Source of the DNA: Mycobacterium sp. ITM-2016-00317
GTDB taxonomy: Bacteria; Actinomycetota; Actinomycetes; Mycobacteriales; Mycobacteriaceae
Direction of reading: 5' to 3'
Length of the DNA stretch: 64,000 nt
Assembly (NCBI RefSeq): GCF_002968295.1
Contig: NZ_CP134399.1
Location: 186,001 to 250,000, forward strand
The notes under the pieces are model-generated. The model made no database searches. It worked only from the letters and a program-made list of their open reading frames with translations, and was not told the origin of the DNA. Below, piece after piece: positions 55,792 to 64,000 of the stretch (position 1 is the stretch's first letter; each line of letters opens with the position of its first letter). Made by a program: the position numbers and the translations under genes.

Positions 55792-58754
55792 CACCTCGTC
55801 TCCTCCAGCATGGCCACCGCCACCGCGAGGCAGCGTTGCCTGACCCGCGCCCACTCGGCCTCTTCGTCGGCACCTGCGATGTCGGGCCCGTCGTCCGGCG
55901 CGGGCTCGGCCAGTCGCCGCACCAGCTGGGTCGCCACCCAGTGGCCGGTGCGGGCGTCCGCCCGGTGCGGTCGCGCCGGTTGACCAGAGTAGTACCGGTC
56001 CATGCCGGCGAGGACCTCCGCCGCGGTCTCGGGGTCCATCGAGTCCACCAGCTCGGCGAACTCGCGGTAGTCGTGCGCGTCGTTGCGCTGCAGGATCAGA
56101 AAGCTCTTCAGCCGCAACGTCTCGGCGCCGGTCGGGATCTGCAGCCGGTCACCGGTGGGCAGCAGCACGTTGGTGGTCTCCATCGGGCTGATGCGCTCCA
56201 GCACGGGCCGTCCGTGCGGCGCCCCGGGTTGGCCGTCGTCGCCGTGCGCAGCCTTCTCTCCGGCCATCTCGAGGGCCAGCGCGTCGAGAGCCACGTCGAG
56301 CCTGCCCCGCCACATCGTCACCGGGTGTTTGGGCAGCTTCACCGCGACGGTCTTGCCGTGCGCGCGGTTGGTGACCGCCACGGTGATCCGCTCGTCGCGT
56401 CCCACCCGGCTGCCGGTGATCTTGGTGTTGGGCTGACAACCGCTGAACGCGAGCGGATCGGCCACCGTGACAGCCTGCGGGACAAGCGTTTTCAGCTTCG
56501 CAGCGGATTTGACCACGGTGCGCAGATCCGAACCCGACGGCGCCAGCGCGGAGATGTCGTCCGGAATGATCACCAGGTCGCCGATGTCGGCCTTGGGCAG
56601 TGGCTTCTCGAAGTCCACCGACGGCAGCAGGCGGTCCAGCCAGCGCGGCAGCCACCAGTTCCACTCGTCGAACATCGCCATCAGCGCGGGTACCAGCACC
56701 AGCCGCACCACCGTGGCGTCCACCGCGATGGCCACCGCGCACGCGACGCCGAGCTGCGCGACCAGCGGCATACCGGCGAACGCGAAGCCGATGAACACCG
56801 CGATCATGATCAGCGCCGCGCTGGTGATGGTGCGGGCACTGGTCGACACCCCGTAGGCCACCGCGTCGCGGGTGTTGCCGGTCTGCAGGAAGCGCTCCCG
56901 GATCCGGGTGAGCAGGAAGATCTCGTAGTCCATCGACAGCCCGAAGGTCAGCGCCAGGACCAGCGGCGGGATCGTGCTGTCCAGCGACGGGATCTGCTTG
57001 AAACCGAGGTCGGACAGCCAGCCCCACTGGAACACCACCACCAGCGAGCCGTAGGCCGCCGCGACCGACAGCACGGTCATCAGCACACCCTTGAACGCCA
57101 GGAACACCGACCGGATGGAGACCAGCAGCATCACGAACGCGATCATCGCGACGAACAGGAACACCCACGGCTGCGTCTCGGAGACCCGGTCGTCGAAGTC
57201 CTTGATCAGCGCTGTCGGACCGCCCACGTCGATGCGCGCGGAGTCCCCGGCCACCGCAGGCAACTGATCCCGCATCCAGTCCACCGTGTCGCGGGCGCCC
57301 ATGTCCTCCGGGTCGACCGACAGCACCGCAGACAGCAGCACGCTGTGCCCGTCGGAGCCGAACACCGGCGGGGAGACCGACACCGTGTTGGGCGCCTCGG
57401 TCATCTTCGCGCGCAGCGACCCCAGCAACGGCTCCTCGGCCTGAGCGGAGACCGCGTCGGGGAAGGTGACCAGCACCCGGACCGGCCCCAGCGCGCCGGC
57501 CCCGAGCGCCTCGGCGGCGGCGTTGACCCCGCCGCGGATCTCGTGGGTGGGTTCGAACTGCCGCTGCATGCTGTTGCCGAGCGTCATCGAGAACGCCGGC
57601 GCGGCGAACGTCAGCAGCAACGCCGCCGCGGCCGTCGCCGACAGCCACGGGCGCCGCATCACCCAGCCCGTCCAGCGGGTCCAGAACCTCGACTGCGTCG
57701 CCTCCACACCGCGGCCCAGGTGCAGGTACGACGAGCGTTTGGCGATCCGGCGGCCGAACGTCGCGAGCACCGCCGGGGTCAGCGTGGTGGAGGTCAGCAC
57801 GGCGACCGCGACGGCCAGGATCGCGCCGGTGGCCATCGACTGCAGCACGGGGGTGTTGATCAGGTAGATGCCGGTGACCGACGCGATCACCGTCAGCCCG
57901 GACAGCACCACCGCCAGGCCCGACGTCGCCATCGCGGCGTCGGCGGCGTCCTCCGGCTCGCGGCCGGCACGCAACTCCTCCCGGAAACGCATCAGGATGA
58001 ACAGCGAATAGTCGATCGCGACGGCGATGCCGAACATCGACACCGTCGAGGTCACGAACACCGACATCGTGGTGTACATCGACAACAGCAGGACCAGGCC
58101 CATGGTCACCACGACCGTGCAGACCCCGAGCAGCAGCGGCATGGCAGCGGCGGCCAGCGAACCGAACACCGCCAGCAGGATCACCAGCACGATCGGGAAG
58201 TTCCACTTCTCGGCCTGGGCGATGTCGTGCTTGGTGGCCTCCGTCGCCGCCGCACCGAGCGCGCCCTGGCCGATGACATAGAGACGGACCTTGCCGTTCT
58301 CCATCTCGCCGGGTTCTTCGCCGTCGACGCCGACCTTCTCGCGCAGCTGATTGGCGACGTCGACCGCGCCGGTGTTCTCGAAGTCCAGCTGCAGCGTGAT
58401 CACGTACGGGCGGTCGGGCTGCGGCGGCGGCTGCTGCGGCGTCGGGACCACCTTGACGCTGGGCACCTCGGCCGCCAGCCGCTCCAACTGGGCGACCGCG
58501 GCGGTCATGTCCTCGTACGACGCGTCCGGCCGCGGCGCGGCGACCAGCGCGAGCGGGGAGGCGCCCTGATCCGGGAAATCGGCCTCGAGCTGACGCTGGA
58601 CGTACAGCGACTGGGAGCCCTCGACCTCGAAGCCGCCGCCGGTGAGATGGCTCGACTGATGCAGGGCCAGATACACCGAGGGCACCAGGAGCAGGATCCA
58701 GACAGCGAACACCGCCCAGCGGAACCTGCGCAGGTTGCTGCTCAAGCGCATCAT
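55791..58754 (-). CDS. mmpL11: RND-superfamily transporter MmpL11
   Basis: 987 residues. Twelve membrane helices occur in the MmpL pattern: one, a large periplasmic loop (about 40-185), five, a second loop, five or six, then a long cytoplasmic C-terminus (about 720-987). SMFGIAVAIDYSLFILMRFR and ALTFGLSMDYEIFLLTRIRE carry the proton-relay Asp-Tyr pairs. MmpL11 exports mycolic acid wax esters and, with MmpL3 and the haemophore, is linked to haem uptake. It is divergent from the haemophore genes. Confidence 0.93.
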   Translation of the reverse strand: MMRLSSNLRRFRWAVFAVWILLLVPSVYLALHQSSHLTGGGFEVEGSQSLYVQRQLEADFPDQGASPLALVAAPRPDASYEDMTAAVAQLERLAAEVPSVKVVPTPQQPPPQPDRPYVITLQLDFENTGAVDVANQLREKVGVDGEEPGEMENGKVRLYVIGQGALGAAATEATKHDIAQAEKWNFPIVLVILLAVFGSLAAAAMPLLLGVCTVVVTMGLVLLLSMYTTMSVFVTSTVSMFGIAVAIDYSLFILMRFREELRAGREPEDAADAAMATSGLAVVLSGLTVIASVTGIYLINTPVLQSMATGAILAVAVAVLTSTTLTPAVLATFGRRIAKRSSYLHLGRGVEATQSRFWTRWTGWVMRRPWLSATAAAALLLTFAAPAFSMTLGNSMQRQFEPTHEIRGGVNAAAEALGAGALGPVRVLVTFPDAVSAQAEEPLLGSLRAKMTEAPNTVSVSPPVFGSDGHSVLLSAVLSVDPEDMGARDTVDWMRDQLPAVAGDSARIDVGGPTALIKDFDDRVSETQPWVFLFVAMIAFVMLLVSIRSVFLAFKGVLMTVLSVAAAYGSLVVVFQWGWLSDLGFKQIPSLDSTIPPLVLALTFGLSMDYEIFLLTRIRERFLQTGNTRDAVAYGVSTSARTITSAALIMIAVFIGFAFAGMPLVAQLGVACAVAIAVDATVVRLVLVPALMAMFDEWNWWLPRWLDRLLPSVDFEKPLPKADIGDLVIIPDDISALAPSGSDLRTVVKSAAKLKTLVPQAVTVADPLAFSGCQPNTKITGSRVGRDERITVAVTNRAHGKTVAVKLPKHPVTMWRGRLDVALDALALEMAGEKAAHGDDGQPGAPHGRPVLERISPMETTNVLLPTGDRLQIPTGAETLRLKSFLILQRNDAHDYREFAELVDSMDPETAAEVLAGMDRYYSGQPARPHRADARTGHWVATQLVRRLAEPAPDDGPDIAGADEEAEWARVRQRCLAVAVAMLEETR

Positions 58755-59030
58755 GAACTGCTGGATCGGAACTCCCCACTTTCTCCCCGGCCGGCTTTAG
58801 CGAGAGGGTACAACAGGTTTCTGTCAGTCCACCGGGCAGGAAACAGCTGGCAGGAACGCCTAAAGCTGGTCTGATGCCTGCGGGTTCGACGTCGCTGTGG
58901 TCGTCGGAGTCGTGGGGGCGGTGGCAGGATGGCGGGCGAGCCGCACAGGCGTCGGGGGACCCTCTGCTCGATCATCGCAGCACGCGTGCAGCGCACGTCA
59001 CGCGTGTTAGCGAACTGTTAGGAGTTCGTC

Positions 59031-59456
59031 ATGCACCTGGTCACACGAATCGCGGCCGCCCTCGCGGGCGGCGTCGGCGCCGTGCTGCTGACCGGCCCGG
59101 CCGCGTCGGCGGCCCCGGATCCGTGTGCGGCCAGCGAGGTTGCCAGGACGGTGGCCGAGGTCGCCACCTACACCGGCAACTACCTGGAGGCCAACCCCAA
59201 GACCAACCAGGCGATCACCCGGATCTCCCAGCAGCAGGAGGGGCCGGAGTCGATCGCCGCGCTGAAGGCCTACTTCGACGCCAACCCCAAGGCCGCGTCG
59301 GATTTGCAGCGCCTGCAGCAGCCGCTGGTCTCGCTGTCGGGCACGTGCCGGCTGCCGGTGACGCTGCCCCAGGTGTTCGGACTGATGCAGGCCGCCCAGC
59401 AGAGCACGCCGTTGCCGGCGGCCCAGAACGCAGGCGTGTCCGTGCCGGTCGGCTGA
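59031..59456 (+). CDS. haemophore-like exported protein (MHB/Rv0203 family), copy 1
   Basis: 141 residues with a signal peptide ending near ASAAP. The mature part matches Rv0203 closely (DPCAASEVARTV, then YLEANPKTNQ, then ANPKAASDL). Against the Rv0203 haem ligands Tyr59, His63 and His89, this copy has Tyr51, Asn55 and Tyr81: the tyrosine is kept and both histidines are lost. Two cysteines could form the family disulfide. It is divergent from mmpL11, with a perfect palindrome GCACGCGTGC (58980-58989) in the 276-base spacer, which holds no gene. Confidence 0.85.
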   Translation: MHLVTRIAAALAGGVGAVLLTGPAASAAPDPCAASEVARTVAEVATYTGNYLEANPKTNQAITRISQQQEGPESIAALKAYFDANPKAASDLQRLQQPLVSLSGTCRLPVTLPQVFGLMQAAQQSTPLPAAQNAGVSVPVG

Positions 59457-59470
59457 CCCGCGGAGCAGCA

Positions 59471-59509
59471 GACTTTCTCATCGACGGTTAACCGCTACCC
59501 GAGAAAGTC
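59471..59509. promoter_or_regulatory. nested palindrome between the two haemophore-like genes
   Basis: GACTTTCTC (59471-59479) and GAGAAAGTC (59501-59509) are perfect reverse complements around a 21-base spacer, and that spacer contains the perfect palindrome CGGTTAACCG (59485-59494) on practically the same axis. It lies 14 bases past the first gene and 84 bases before the second. It could be an operator or a structured RNA between the two cistrons. Confidence 0.5.
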
Positions 59510-59593
59510 CGCGGTTGTTCTGCTTAGCTTTCTAGGATGGTCCTGACCGGTGTCCGCAACGGGGCCCGGTCTACCTCGATTAAAGGAGCCTTC

Positions 59594-59992
59594 ATGGTGT
59601 TCTCGGCCCCAACTGTGCGTCGCGCAGTCGTGGGTGTGCTCGGCGCAGGCGCGGTCTCCGGCGGGATGCTCTTCGGTCTCCTGCCCTCGGCCTCCGCCCA
59701 GCCGGCCCCTCCGCCACCGCCGCCGAACTGCACGGCCGCCGACTTCGCCGGGGTCGCCTCCGGTGTCTCGGCCGCCACGTCGAACTACCTGTTCGCCCAC
59801 CCGGACGTGAACAACTTCATGACCTCGCTGCACGGCAAGCCGCACGAGCAGATCCGCACCGAGATCGCCGATTACCTGGCCGCCAACCCGCAGGTGAACG
59901 ACGAGTTGCGCGCAGTCCGCCAGCCGCTGGCCGACATCAAGCACCGCTGCGGGTTCACGCCGGAGGATCCCGACGGACCGACCTTCCCGTAA
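59594..59992 (+). CDS. haemophore-like exported protein (MHB/Rv0203 family), copy 2
   Basis: 132 residues from the ATG at 59594, which has AAAGGAG upstream. A signal peptide ends near ASAQP and is followed by a Pro run. The core [20 protein letters not shown], then [10 protein letters not shown], aligns with Rv0203; the ligands correspond to Tyr65, His69 and Tyr94, so Tyr59 and His63 are kept and His89 is Tyr. It is a diverged tandem copy of the preceding gene and stands directly before a two-component system. Confidence 0.83.
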   Translation: MVFSAPTVRRAVVGVLGAGAVSGGMLFGLLPSASAQPAPPPPPPNCTAADFAGVASGVSAATSNYLFAHPDVNNFMTSLHGKPHEQIRTEIADYLAANPQVNDELRAVRQPLADIKHRCGFTPEDPDGPTFP

Positions 59993-59997
59993 CGCCG

Positions 59998-60744
59998 GTG
60001 CGAGACAGGGTGGATGCTCCGCCCGCGCGTGGGGGGGAGCCGACCGCCCAGGACGGCGCGGGCCGGACGGTGTTGATGGTCGACGACGACCCGGACGTAC
60101 GAACCTCGGTGGCCCGCGGCCTGCGGCACTCGGGGTTCGACGTCCGGGTCGCCGCGACGGGCAAGGAAGCGCTGCGACTGCTGTCCAGCGAATCGCACGA
60201 CGCGCTGGTGCTGGACGTGCAGATGCCCGAGCTCGACGGTGTCGCGGTGGTGACCGCGCTGCGGGCGCTCGGTAACGACATCCCGATCTGTGTGCTGTCG
60301 GCCCGCGACACCGTCAACGACCGCATCGCCGGACTCGAGGCCGGCGCCGACGACTACCTGACCAAACCGTTCGACCTCGGCGAGCTGGTCGCCCGGCTGC
60401 ACGCGCTGCTGCGTCGCGCACACCACTCCGATCCCGCCTCGGACACGATGACGGTGGGTTCGCTGACCATCGACACCTCCCGCCGGCTGGTGTTCGTGGC
60501 CGGCGAGCGGGTGGAGCTGACCAAGCGGGAGTTCGACCTGCTGGCCGCGCTGGCCGAGAACGCCGGCGTGGTGCTGACCCGGCAGCGGCTGCTCGAGCTG
60601 GTCTGGGGCTACGACTTCGACGTCGACACCAACGTCGCCGACGTGTTCGTGTCCTACCTGCGGCGCAAACTGGAGCGCGACGGTCTGCCGCGGATCATCC
60701 ACACGGTCCGCGGCATCGGCTACGTGCTGCGGGAAGAGGCTTGA
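59998..60744 (+). CDS. OmpR/PrrA-type response regulator
   Basis: 248 residues from a GTG only five bases after the haemophore stop. Receiver domain with the acidic pocket VDDDPDV and phospho-acceptor Asp73 (VLDVQMPEL), then Lys in [15 protein letters not shown]. The C-terminal winged helix is [20 protein letters not shown] to [14 protein letters not shown]. Very similar to PrrA, but the gene context differs from that of Rv0903c. Because it is tightly linked to the haemophore gene, haem or iron control is a reasonable hypothesis. Confidence 0.88.
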   Translation: MRDRVDAPPARGGEPTAQDGAGRTVLMVDDDPDVRTSVARGLRHSGFDVRVAATGKEALRLLSSESHDALVLDVQMPELDGVAVVTALRALGNDIPICVLSARDTVNDRIAGLEAGADDYLTKPFDLGELVARLHALLRRAHHSDPASDTMTVGSLTIDTSRRLVFVAGERVELTKREFDLLAALAENAGVVLTRQRLLELVWGYDFDVDTNVADVFVSYLRRKLERDGLPRIIHTVRGIGYVLREEA

Positions 60745-62087
60745 GGCTGCTCACCCTTCCGAGATTCCTCCGGTCGGCCTCCCTGCGCACCAGGGTGGCC
60801 ATCGCCGCGGCCGCGGCCGCGGCGGCCGTCGTCGCCGCGTTCACCATCTTGACCTCGCTGGTGCTGGCCAGCAACGACGAGGCGCAGCTGGACCGCAGGC
60901 TGGACGCGATCGTCGACGCCAGCGTCTTCCCCGATCAGCTGTCCGACCCGCGCCGTGGCGTACTGCAGACGGGGCGGTCGCGGTCGTCCGGCCAGGTCGT
61001 CTACCAACGCGGCCTTCAGCTGCCCGCGCTGGCCCCGGGCACCGACACCGTCGCCGTCAACGGTGTCGACTACCGGGTGCGCACCATTCCGGTGGAGCAG
61101 GAGGGCGGGGTGCTGATGTCGATCGGCATCCGCGCCGACAGCATCCTGTTGAGCCGGGCCAGGATCCCGTTCTACATCGGCGTCGGCGCGGTCACCGTGC
61201 TGCTCGCCGGTGTGCTGGGCTGGCTGCTGGCCGGCCCCGCGATCAGGCCGCTGCGCAAACTCACCGAGCACACCAAACGGCTCGACCACGGCACCACGCA
61301 GATCCCGGCGGTGCGCGGCGTGCGCGAGGCCGAGGACCTGTCCGAAGCGATGGGCGCGATGCTCGACCGGCTGGCCGCCGCGCAGCGCGAGACCACCAAC
61401 TCGCTGCAGGCCGCCCAGGACTTCGCCGCCAACGCCGCCCACGAGCTGCGGACCCCGCTGACCGCGATGCGCGCCGACCTCGACACCCTGCGCATTCACA
61501 ACCTGCCCGAGGAGGAACGCGACGAAGTGGTCGCCGACCTGTCCCGGGCCCAGCGCAGGGTCGAGGGCATCATCACCGCGCTGGGCCAGCTCGCCTCAGG
61601 GCAGCTGGCACAGGCCTCCGACCGAGAGGTGATCGACGTGACCGACCTGCTCGACCGGGTCGGCCGGGAGAACATCCGGGTCGGACGCGACATCGAGATC
61701 GAGATCGACGCCGCCGACGACCTCGGCACCGTGATCGGATGGCCCGGCGGCCTCCGGCTGGCCGTGGACAACCTGGTCCGCAACGCCGTCAACCACGGGC
61801 AGGCCACCCGCATCGTGCTCGCCGCGCACCGGGACGCCGACGTGGTCACGATCGTCGTCGACGACAACGGCCGCGGGCTGCCCGCCGGCGAACACGAGGC
61901 GGTGCTGGGCAGGTTCGCCCGCGGCAGCAACGCCGCACCCGGCGGCTCGGGTCTCGGGCTGGCGCTGGTGGCTCAGCAGGCCGCGCTGCACGGCGGCACC
62001 ATCGCGTTGTCCGACAGCCCGCTCGGCGGTCTGCGCGCCACCCTGACGGTGTCGAACAGCGTCGAGCCGTCGGTCAATTCAGACTGA
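60741..62087 (+). CDS. PrrB-type sensor histidine kinase
   Basis: 448 residues from a TTG overlapping the regulator stop. Two helices (about 20-43 and 145-165) frame an extracellular sensor of about 100 residues; a HAMP linker follows. The phospho-acceptor is His234 in [16 protein letters not shown]; the ATPase domain shows [19 protein letters not shown] and [10 protein letters not shown]. It pairs with the upstream regulator. The sensor domain has no recognisable ligand motif. Confidence 0.88.
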   Translation: MRLLTLPRFLRSASLRTRVAIAAAAAAAAVVAAFTILTSLVLASNDEAQLDRRLDAIVDASVFPDQLSDPRRGVLQTGRSRSSGQVVYQRGLQLPALAPGTDTVAVNGVDYRVRTIPVEQEGGVLMSIGIRADSILLSRARIPFYIGVGAVTVLLAGVLGWLLAGPAIRPLRKLTEHTKRLDHGTTQIPAVRGVREAEDLSEAMGAMLDRLAAAQRETTNSLQAAQDFAANAAHELRTPLTAMRADLDTLRIHNLPEEERDEVVADLSRAQRRVEGIITALGQLASGQLAQASDREVIDVTDLLDRVGRENIRVGRDIEIEIDAADDLGTVIGWPGGLRLAVDNLVRNAVNHGQATRIVLAAHRDADVVTIVVDDNGRGLPAGEHEAVLGRFARGSNAAPGGSGLGLALVAQQAALHGGTIALSDSPLGGLRATLTVSNSVEPSVNSD

Positions 62088-62465
62088 CGAGCGCCGGGCC
62101 AGCACTCGGGCCGCGGCCCGCCACCCGAGAAGCAGCACCGCGGTGGTCAACGACGCGACCACGATGAAGCTCACGGCGGTGCCCTGCCCGGTCACCTTGC
62201 GCAGCAGCATCCCGACGACGACCGTGGCCGCCCACACCACCAGCCCGGTGGGGGCCAACGACGCGGGCCGCTGCCATGCGCGGGCCAGCACCCACCCGGC
62301 AGCGGTGCCGGTGAGGAACGGCCATGCGGTCTCCGCGATACCGCTCAGCGTCAGCCCCTCGGCGTGGCTGCGCCGTCCGATCGTGCAGAACAGCACGACG
62401 CACACGAGATCGGTGGCGAGCGCCTTCAGTACCAGCGCGCGGTCGGGGAGATCATCGTTCGGCAT
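62079..62465 (-). CDS. DUF3054 membrane protein
   Basis: 128 residues with four predicted helices. LVCVVLFCTIGRRSHAEGLT and AWPFLTGTAAGWVLARAW are the DUF3054 signature. Function unknown. It is convergent with the sensor kinase (nine-base overlap) and overlaps the next minus-strand gene upstream by 14 bases. Confidence 0.82.
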   Translation of the reverse strand: MPNDDLPDRALVLKALATDLVCVVLFCTIGRRSHAEGLTLSGIAETAWPFLTGTAAGWVLARAWQRPASLAPTGLVVWAATVVVGMLLRKVTGQGTAVSFIVVASLTTAVLLLGWRAAARVLARRSSV

Positions 62466-63693
62466 AGGTCATCACATCGTAAACCAGTGGGCTGGTGCCC
62501 TTTTCGTCACGCGGTGCGAAGCCCGGCTCAAGCTTCGCCGCGTCACCGGCCAGCAGGCCCTCGACGACGTCCGCGGTTACCCGAGAATCCAGTGAGTACT
62601 CGGTGAACACGAACGGCAGCCCGTTGGCGCGCAGCGGGTGGGGTGAGTCCATCACGTGGAAATGCAGGTGCGGCGCATCGCTGTTGCCGCTGTTGCCCAG
62701 CGAGCCGATCACCTGCCGGGCGGTGAGCTGTTCACCCGCCTTCACCTTCACCGAGCCGGTCTGCATGTGCGCGTAGAACGCATAGTTGCCGCCGCCGAGA
62801 TCCTGGACGACGTAGTTGCCGCCGTACTCGTTCAGGGCCAGCCCCGTCGGTGTGACGCCGGGGATCTGCTCGGGCAGCCCGTCCTGGACGTCCACCACCG
62901 GACCGTCGCCGACGGCCAGGATCTCGCTACCGTAGAACGGGTAGCTCTCGACGTTGTCCTTGGCCCCGGTGAACAACCGGCCGTCCGGACCGAGCTGCAG
63001 GTAGTCGATCCCGAAACGCTCCGCGGCCCAGATCTCCCCGTTGATCGGGTTGAGCGCCGCCCGGTGCGCTGTCATGTCGCAGCAGCTGTTGCCGTCCAGC
63101 CAGTTCGGCCCGGCCAGTGGTGGGGAGATGGCCACCGGCTTGCGGGTCTGCACAGCCACGGGAGCGATGTCGGCGGTCATCGCCGCCGGGAACAGCGGCA
63201 GCATCGGCTCGGGCACGGTGATGCCGACGGCGTGGATCAACTGATCGGGTACCGCCTCGTCCGGTGACAGCTCGACATCCAGAATCACGGTCGCGGTCTG
63301 GGCGGGGCCGATGACCGTTGCCGGGTCGGGGTTTCCGAGGACACGGGTCCAGTAGGCCAGGCGGTCGCCGGGCAACTGCAGCAGCGTGCGGTCCCCGGCG
63401 CGGACGGCGACCGAGGTCAGCGTGACGTCCTGGGCCAGGGTGTTGGTCAGCTGCAACTCGTAGGCCAGGTGGGTCTTGCCGTCGCTGGCCGGCACCGGGA
63501 TGGGTGCGGCCAGCACCCGGCCCACCACCGGGGTGGCCATCGACGGTCCCGGCGGCGGCACCGCGGACGGGGGAGCCGGGGCGTCCGCCGCCGGTGCCAC
63601 GCTGGTGGCCGCCGGGGTGGTCTCCGGCGACGACGTACAGCCGGCAGCGACCAGCGATACCGCCGTGGCGGCGAGCAGAGCATGTACCTTCAT
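62452..63693 (-). CDS. M23-like peptidase-fold lipoprotein
   Basis: 413 residues from the ATG at 63693. Lipobox LVAAGCTSS, then a Pro/Ala linker, an Ig-like domain (about 60-160) and an M23/LytM-fold domain (about 200-345). The distal HxH is in DAPHLHFHVMD and a further His in YAHMQTG. At the usual first zinc ligand (HxxxD) the sequence is ERFGIDYLQ, with Arg instead of His, so endopeptidase activity is doubtful; this RF-x-ID form may mark a subfamily. Likely located at the outer membrane face. Confidence 0.78.
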   Translation of the reverse strand: MKVHALLAATAVSLVAAGCTSSPETTPAATSVAPAADAPAPPSAVPPPGPSMATPVVGRVLAAPIPVPASDGKTHLAYELQLTNTLAQDVTLTSVAVRAGDRTLLQLPGDRLAYWTRVLGNPDPATVIGPAQTATVILDVELSPDEAVPDQLIHAVGITVPEPMLPLFPAAMTADIAPVAVQTRKPVAISPPLAGPNWLDGNSCCDMTAHRAALNPINGEIWAAERFGIDYLQLGPDGRLFTGAKDNVESYPFYGSEILAVGDGPVVDVQDGLPEQIPGVTPTGLALNEYGGNYVVQDLGGGNYAFYAHMQTGSVKVKAGEQLTARQVIGSLGNSGNSDAPHLHFHVMDSPHPLRANGLPFVFTEYSLDSRVTADVVEGLLAGDAAKLEPGFAPRDEKGTSPLVYDVMTYAER

Positions 63694-63702
63694 GTGGCAC
63701 AA

Positions 63703-64000
63703 CTACTTTCGTGGATGGGCCGAATCGTCCGGCGGGGCACCGGATTTCTCATCCGGCGGGTGGAAGGCCTCGGGGTCGGGACTGAACTGTGGTGGCTGCA
63801 GTGCCTCCTCGGGGGCATCGCCGGTGGAATCCGGGTCGAGCGCGCTCTCGGTGCGGAACATGCAGAAGAACACCACCCAGCCGATGGCGGAGATGAAAAT
63901 CCAGCTGATCAGCCGGTAGACCAGCATCGCCGAGATCGCCGAGGCCAGCGACATCCCGCTCGACACCAGGCCGGGCACCAGCACCGCCTCGACGACGAGC
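63703..64000 (-). CDS. flippase-like integral membrane protein, C-terminal part (Rv0204c-like; 5' end outside window)
   Basis: The frame enters from the right edge and ends at 63703. It encodes the last two helices of a YbhN/UPF0104-type lysylphosphatidylglycerol-synthase-like membrane protein (EAVLVPGLVSSGMSLASAIS, then YRLISWIFISAIGWVVFFCM), followed by a hydrophilic, Pro/Asp-rich tail of about 50 residues. The place after mmpL11 and the haemophore matches Rv0204c. Its stop lies nine bases before the lipoprotein start, so the two may share a transcript. Confidence 0.75.
   Translation of the reverse strand, partial: LVVEAVLVPGLVSSGMSLASAISAMLVYRLISWIFISAIGWVVFFCMFRTESALDPDSTGDAPEEALQPPQFSPDPEAFHPPDEKSGAPPDDSAHPRK

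Noticed and set aside
55836..58874. 1012-codon open frame on the plus strand opposite mmpL11
   Set aside because: Composition is that of a shadow frame (Arg, Gln, His, Gly), with no domain; mmpL11 on the other strand is unmistakable.
58755..59030. Small gene in the mmpL11-haemophore spacer
   Set aside because: Frames there are Arg/Gly-rich shadows without a ribosome-binding site; the region is better explained as a divergent promoter.

Overview
This is a very GC-rich actinobacterial chromosome segment with mycobacterial hallmarks: the end of an mce operon with its four Mas proteins, sigG, zmp1, omamA/omamB, mmpL11 with haemophore genes, ricR, and an arr gene. From memory, the backbone follows the order of the M. 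tuberculosis region Rv0174 (mceF) to Rv0204c. The extra metabolic gene blocks and arr suggest a rapidly growing environmental mycobacterium (Mycolicibacterium-like). I saw no tRNA, rRNA, CRISPR array, insertion sequence or prophage.

Layout. 0-3.7 kb: 3' end of mceF and four Mce-associated membrane proteins. 3.7-14.5 kb: conserved housekeeping block (fructosamine-kinase-like protein, secreted phosphodiester glycosidase, quinoprotein sugar dehydrogenase, pirin with a divergent MarR, SigG, monoacylglycerol lipase, DUF2786 and metallohydrolase pair, O-methyltransferase). 14.5-21.2 kb: inserted cluster of a tandem Lrp regulator divergent from an NCS1 permease, an agmatinase-family ureohydrolase, a TPP enzyme and a sodium:solute symporter, probably for a guanidino compound. 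21.3-27.4 kb: Gly/His/Tyr-rich exported protein, arr under a rifamycin-associated element, an MpaB-family protein, Acg-like nitroreductase, nitronate monooxygenase and an AAE-family transporter. 27.6-33.5 kb: ilvD, a DUF305 lipoprotein-ricR copper operon, a 13E12-type HNH protein, a thiamine-binding protein and an L,D-transpeptidase. 33.5-40.8 kb: a MoxR/DUF58/DUF4129 operon, a frameshifted phospholipase D, an AraC regulator and a DCC protein. 40.8-44.2 kb: zmp1 and omamAB. 44.2-55.3 kb: a seven-gene minus-strand operon for guanidine carboxylation and hydrolysis. 55.3-64 kb: mmpL11, two haemophore-like genes, a PrrAB-like two-component system, DUF3054, an M23-like lipoprotein and the end of a flippase-like membrane protein.

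How the genes work together. The most coherent system is the guanidine operon: two DUF1989 proteins (carboxyguanidine deiminase subunits), a biotin-dependent guanidine/urea carboxylase and an allophanate hydrolase carrying an extra C-terminal domain. The same operon holds an isopenicillin-N-synthase-like 2-oxoglutarate oxygenase, a transporter and a TetR regulator. The oxygenase suggests that the cell may release guanidine from a guanidino amino acid and then mineralise it. Two near-identical palindromes 95 bp apart lie upstream, and I found no guanidine riboswitch. Together with the ureohydrolase cluster, the window holds two separate guanidino-nitrogen loci.

Quality. Three otherwise intact genes (near 5,781, 20,330 and 38,603) are each broken by what looks like one missing base in a short run. 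Consensus error is at least as likely as true pseudogenes.
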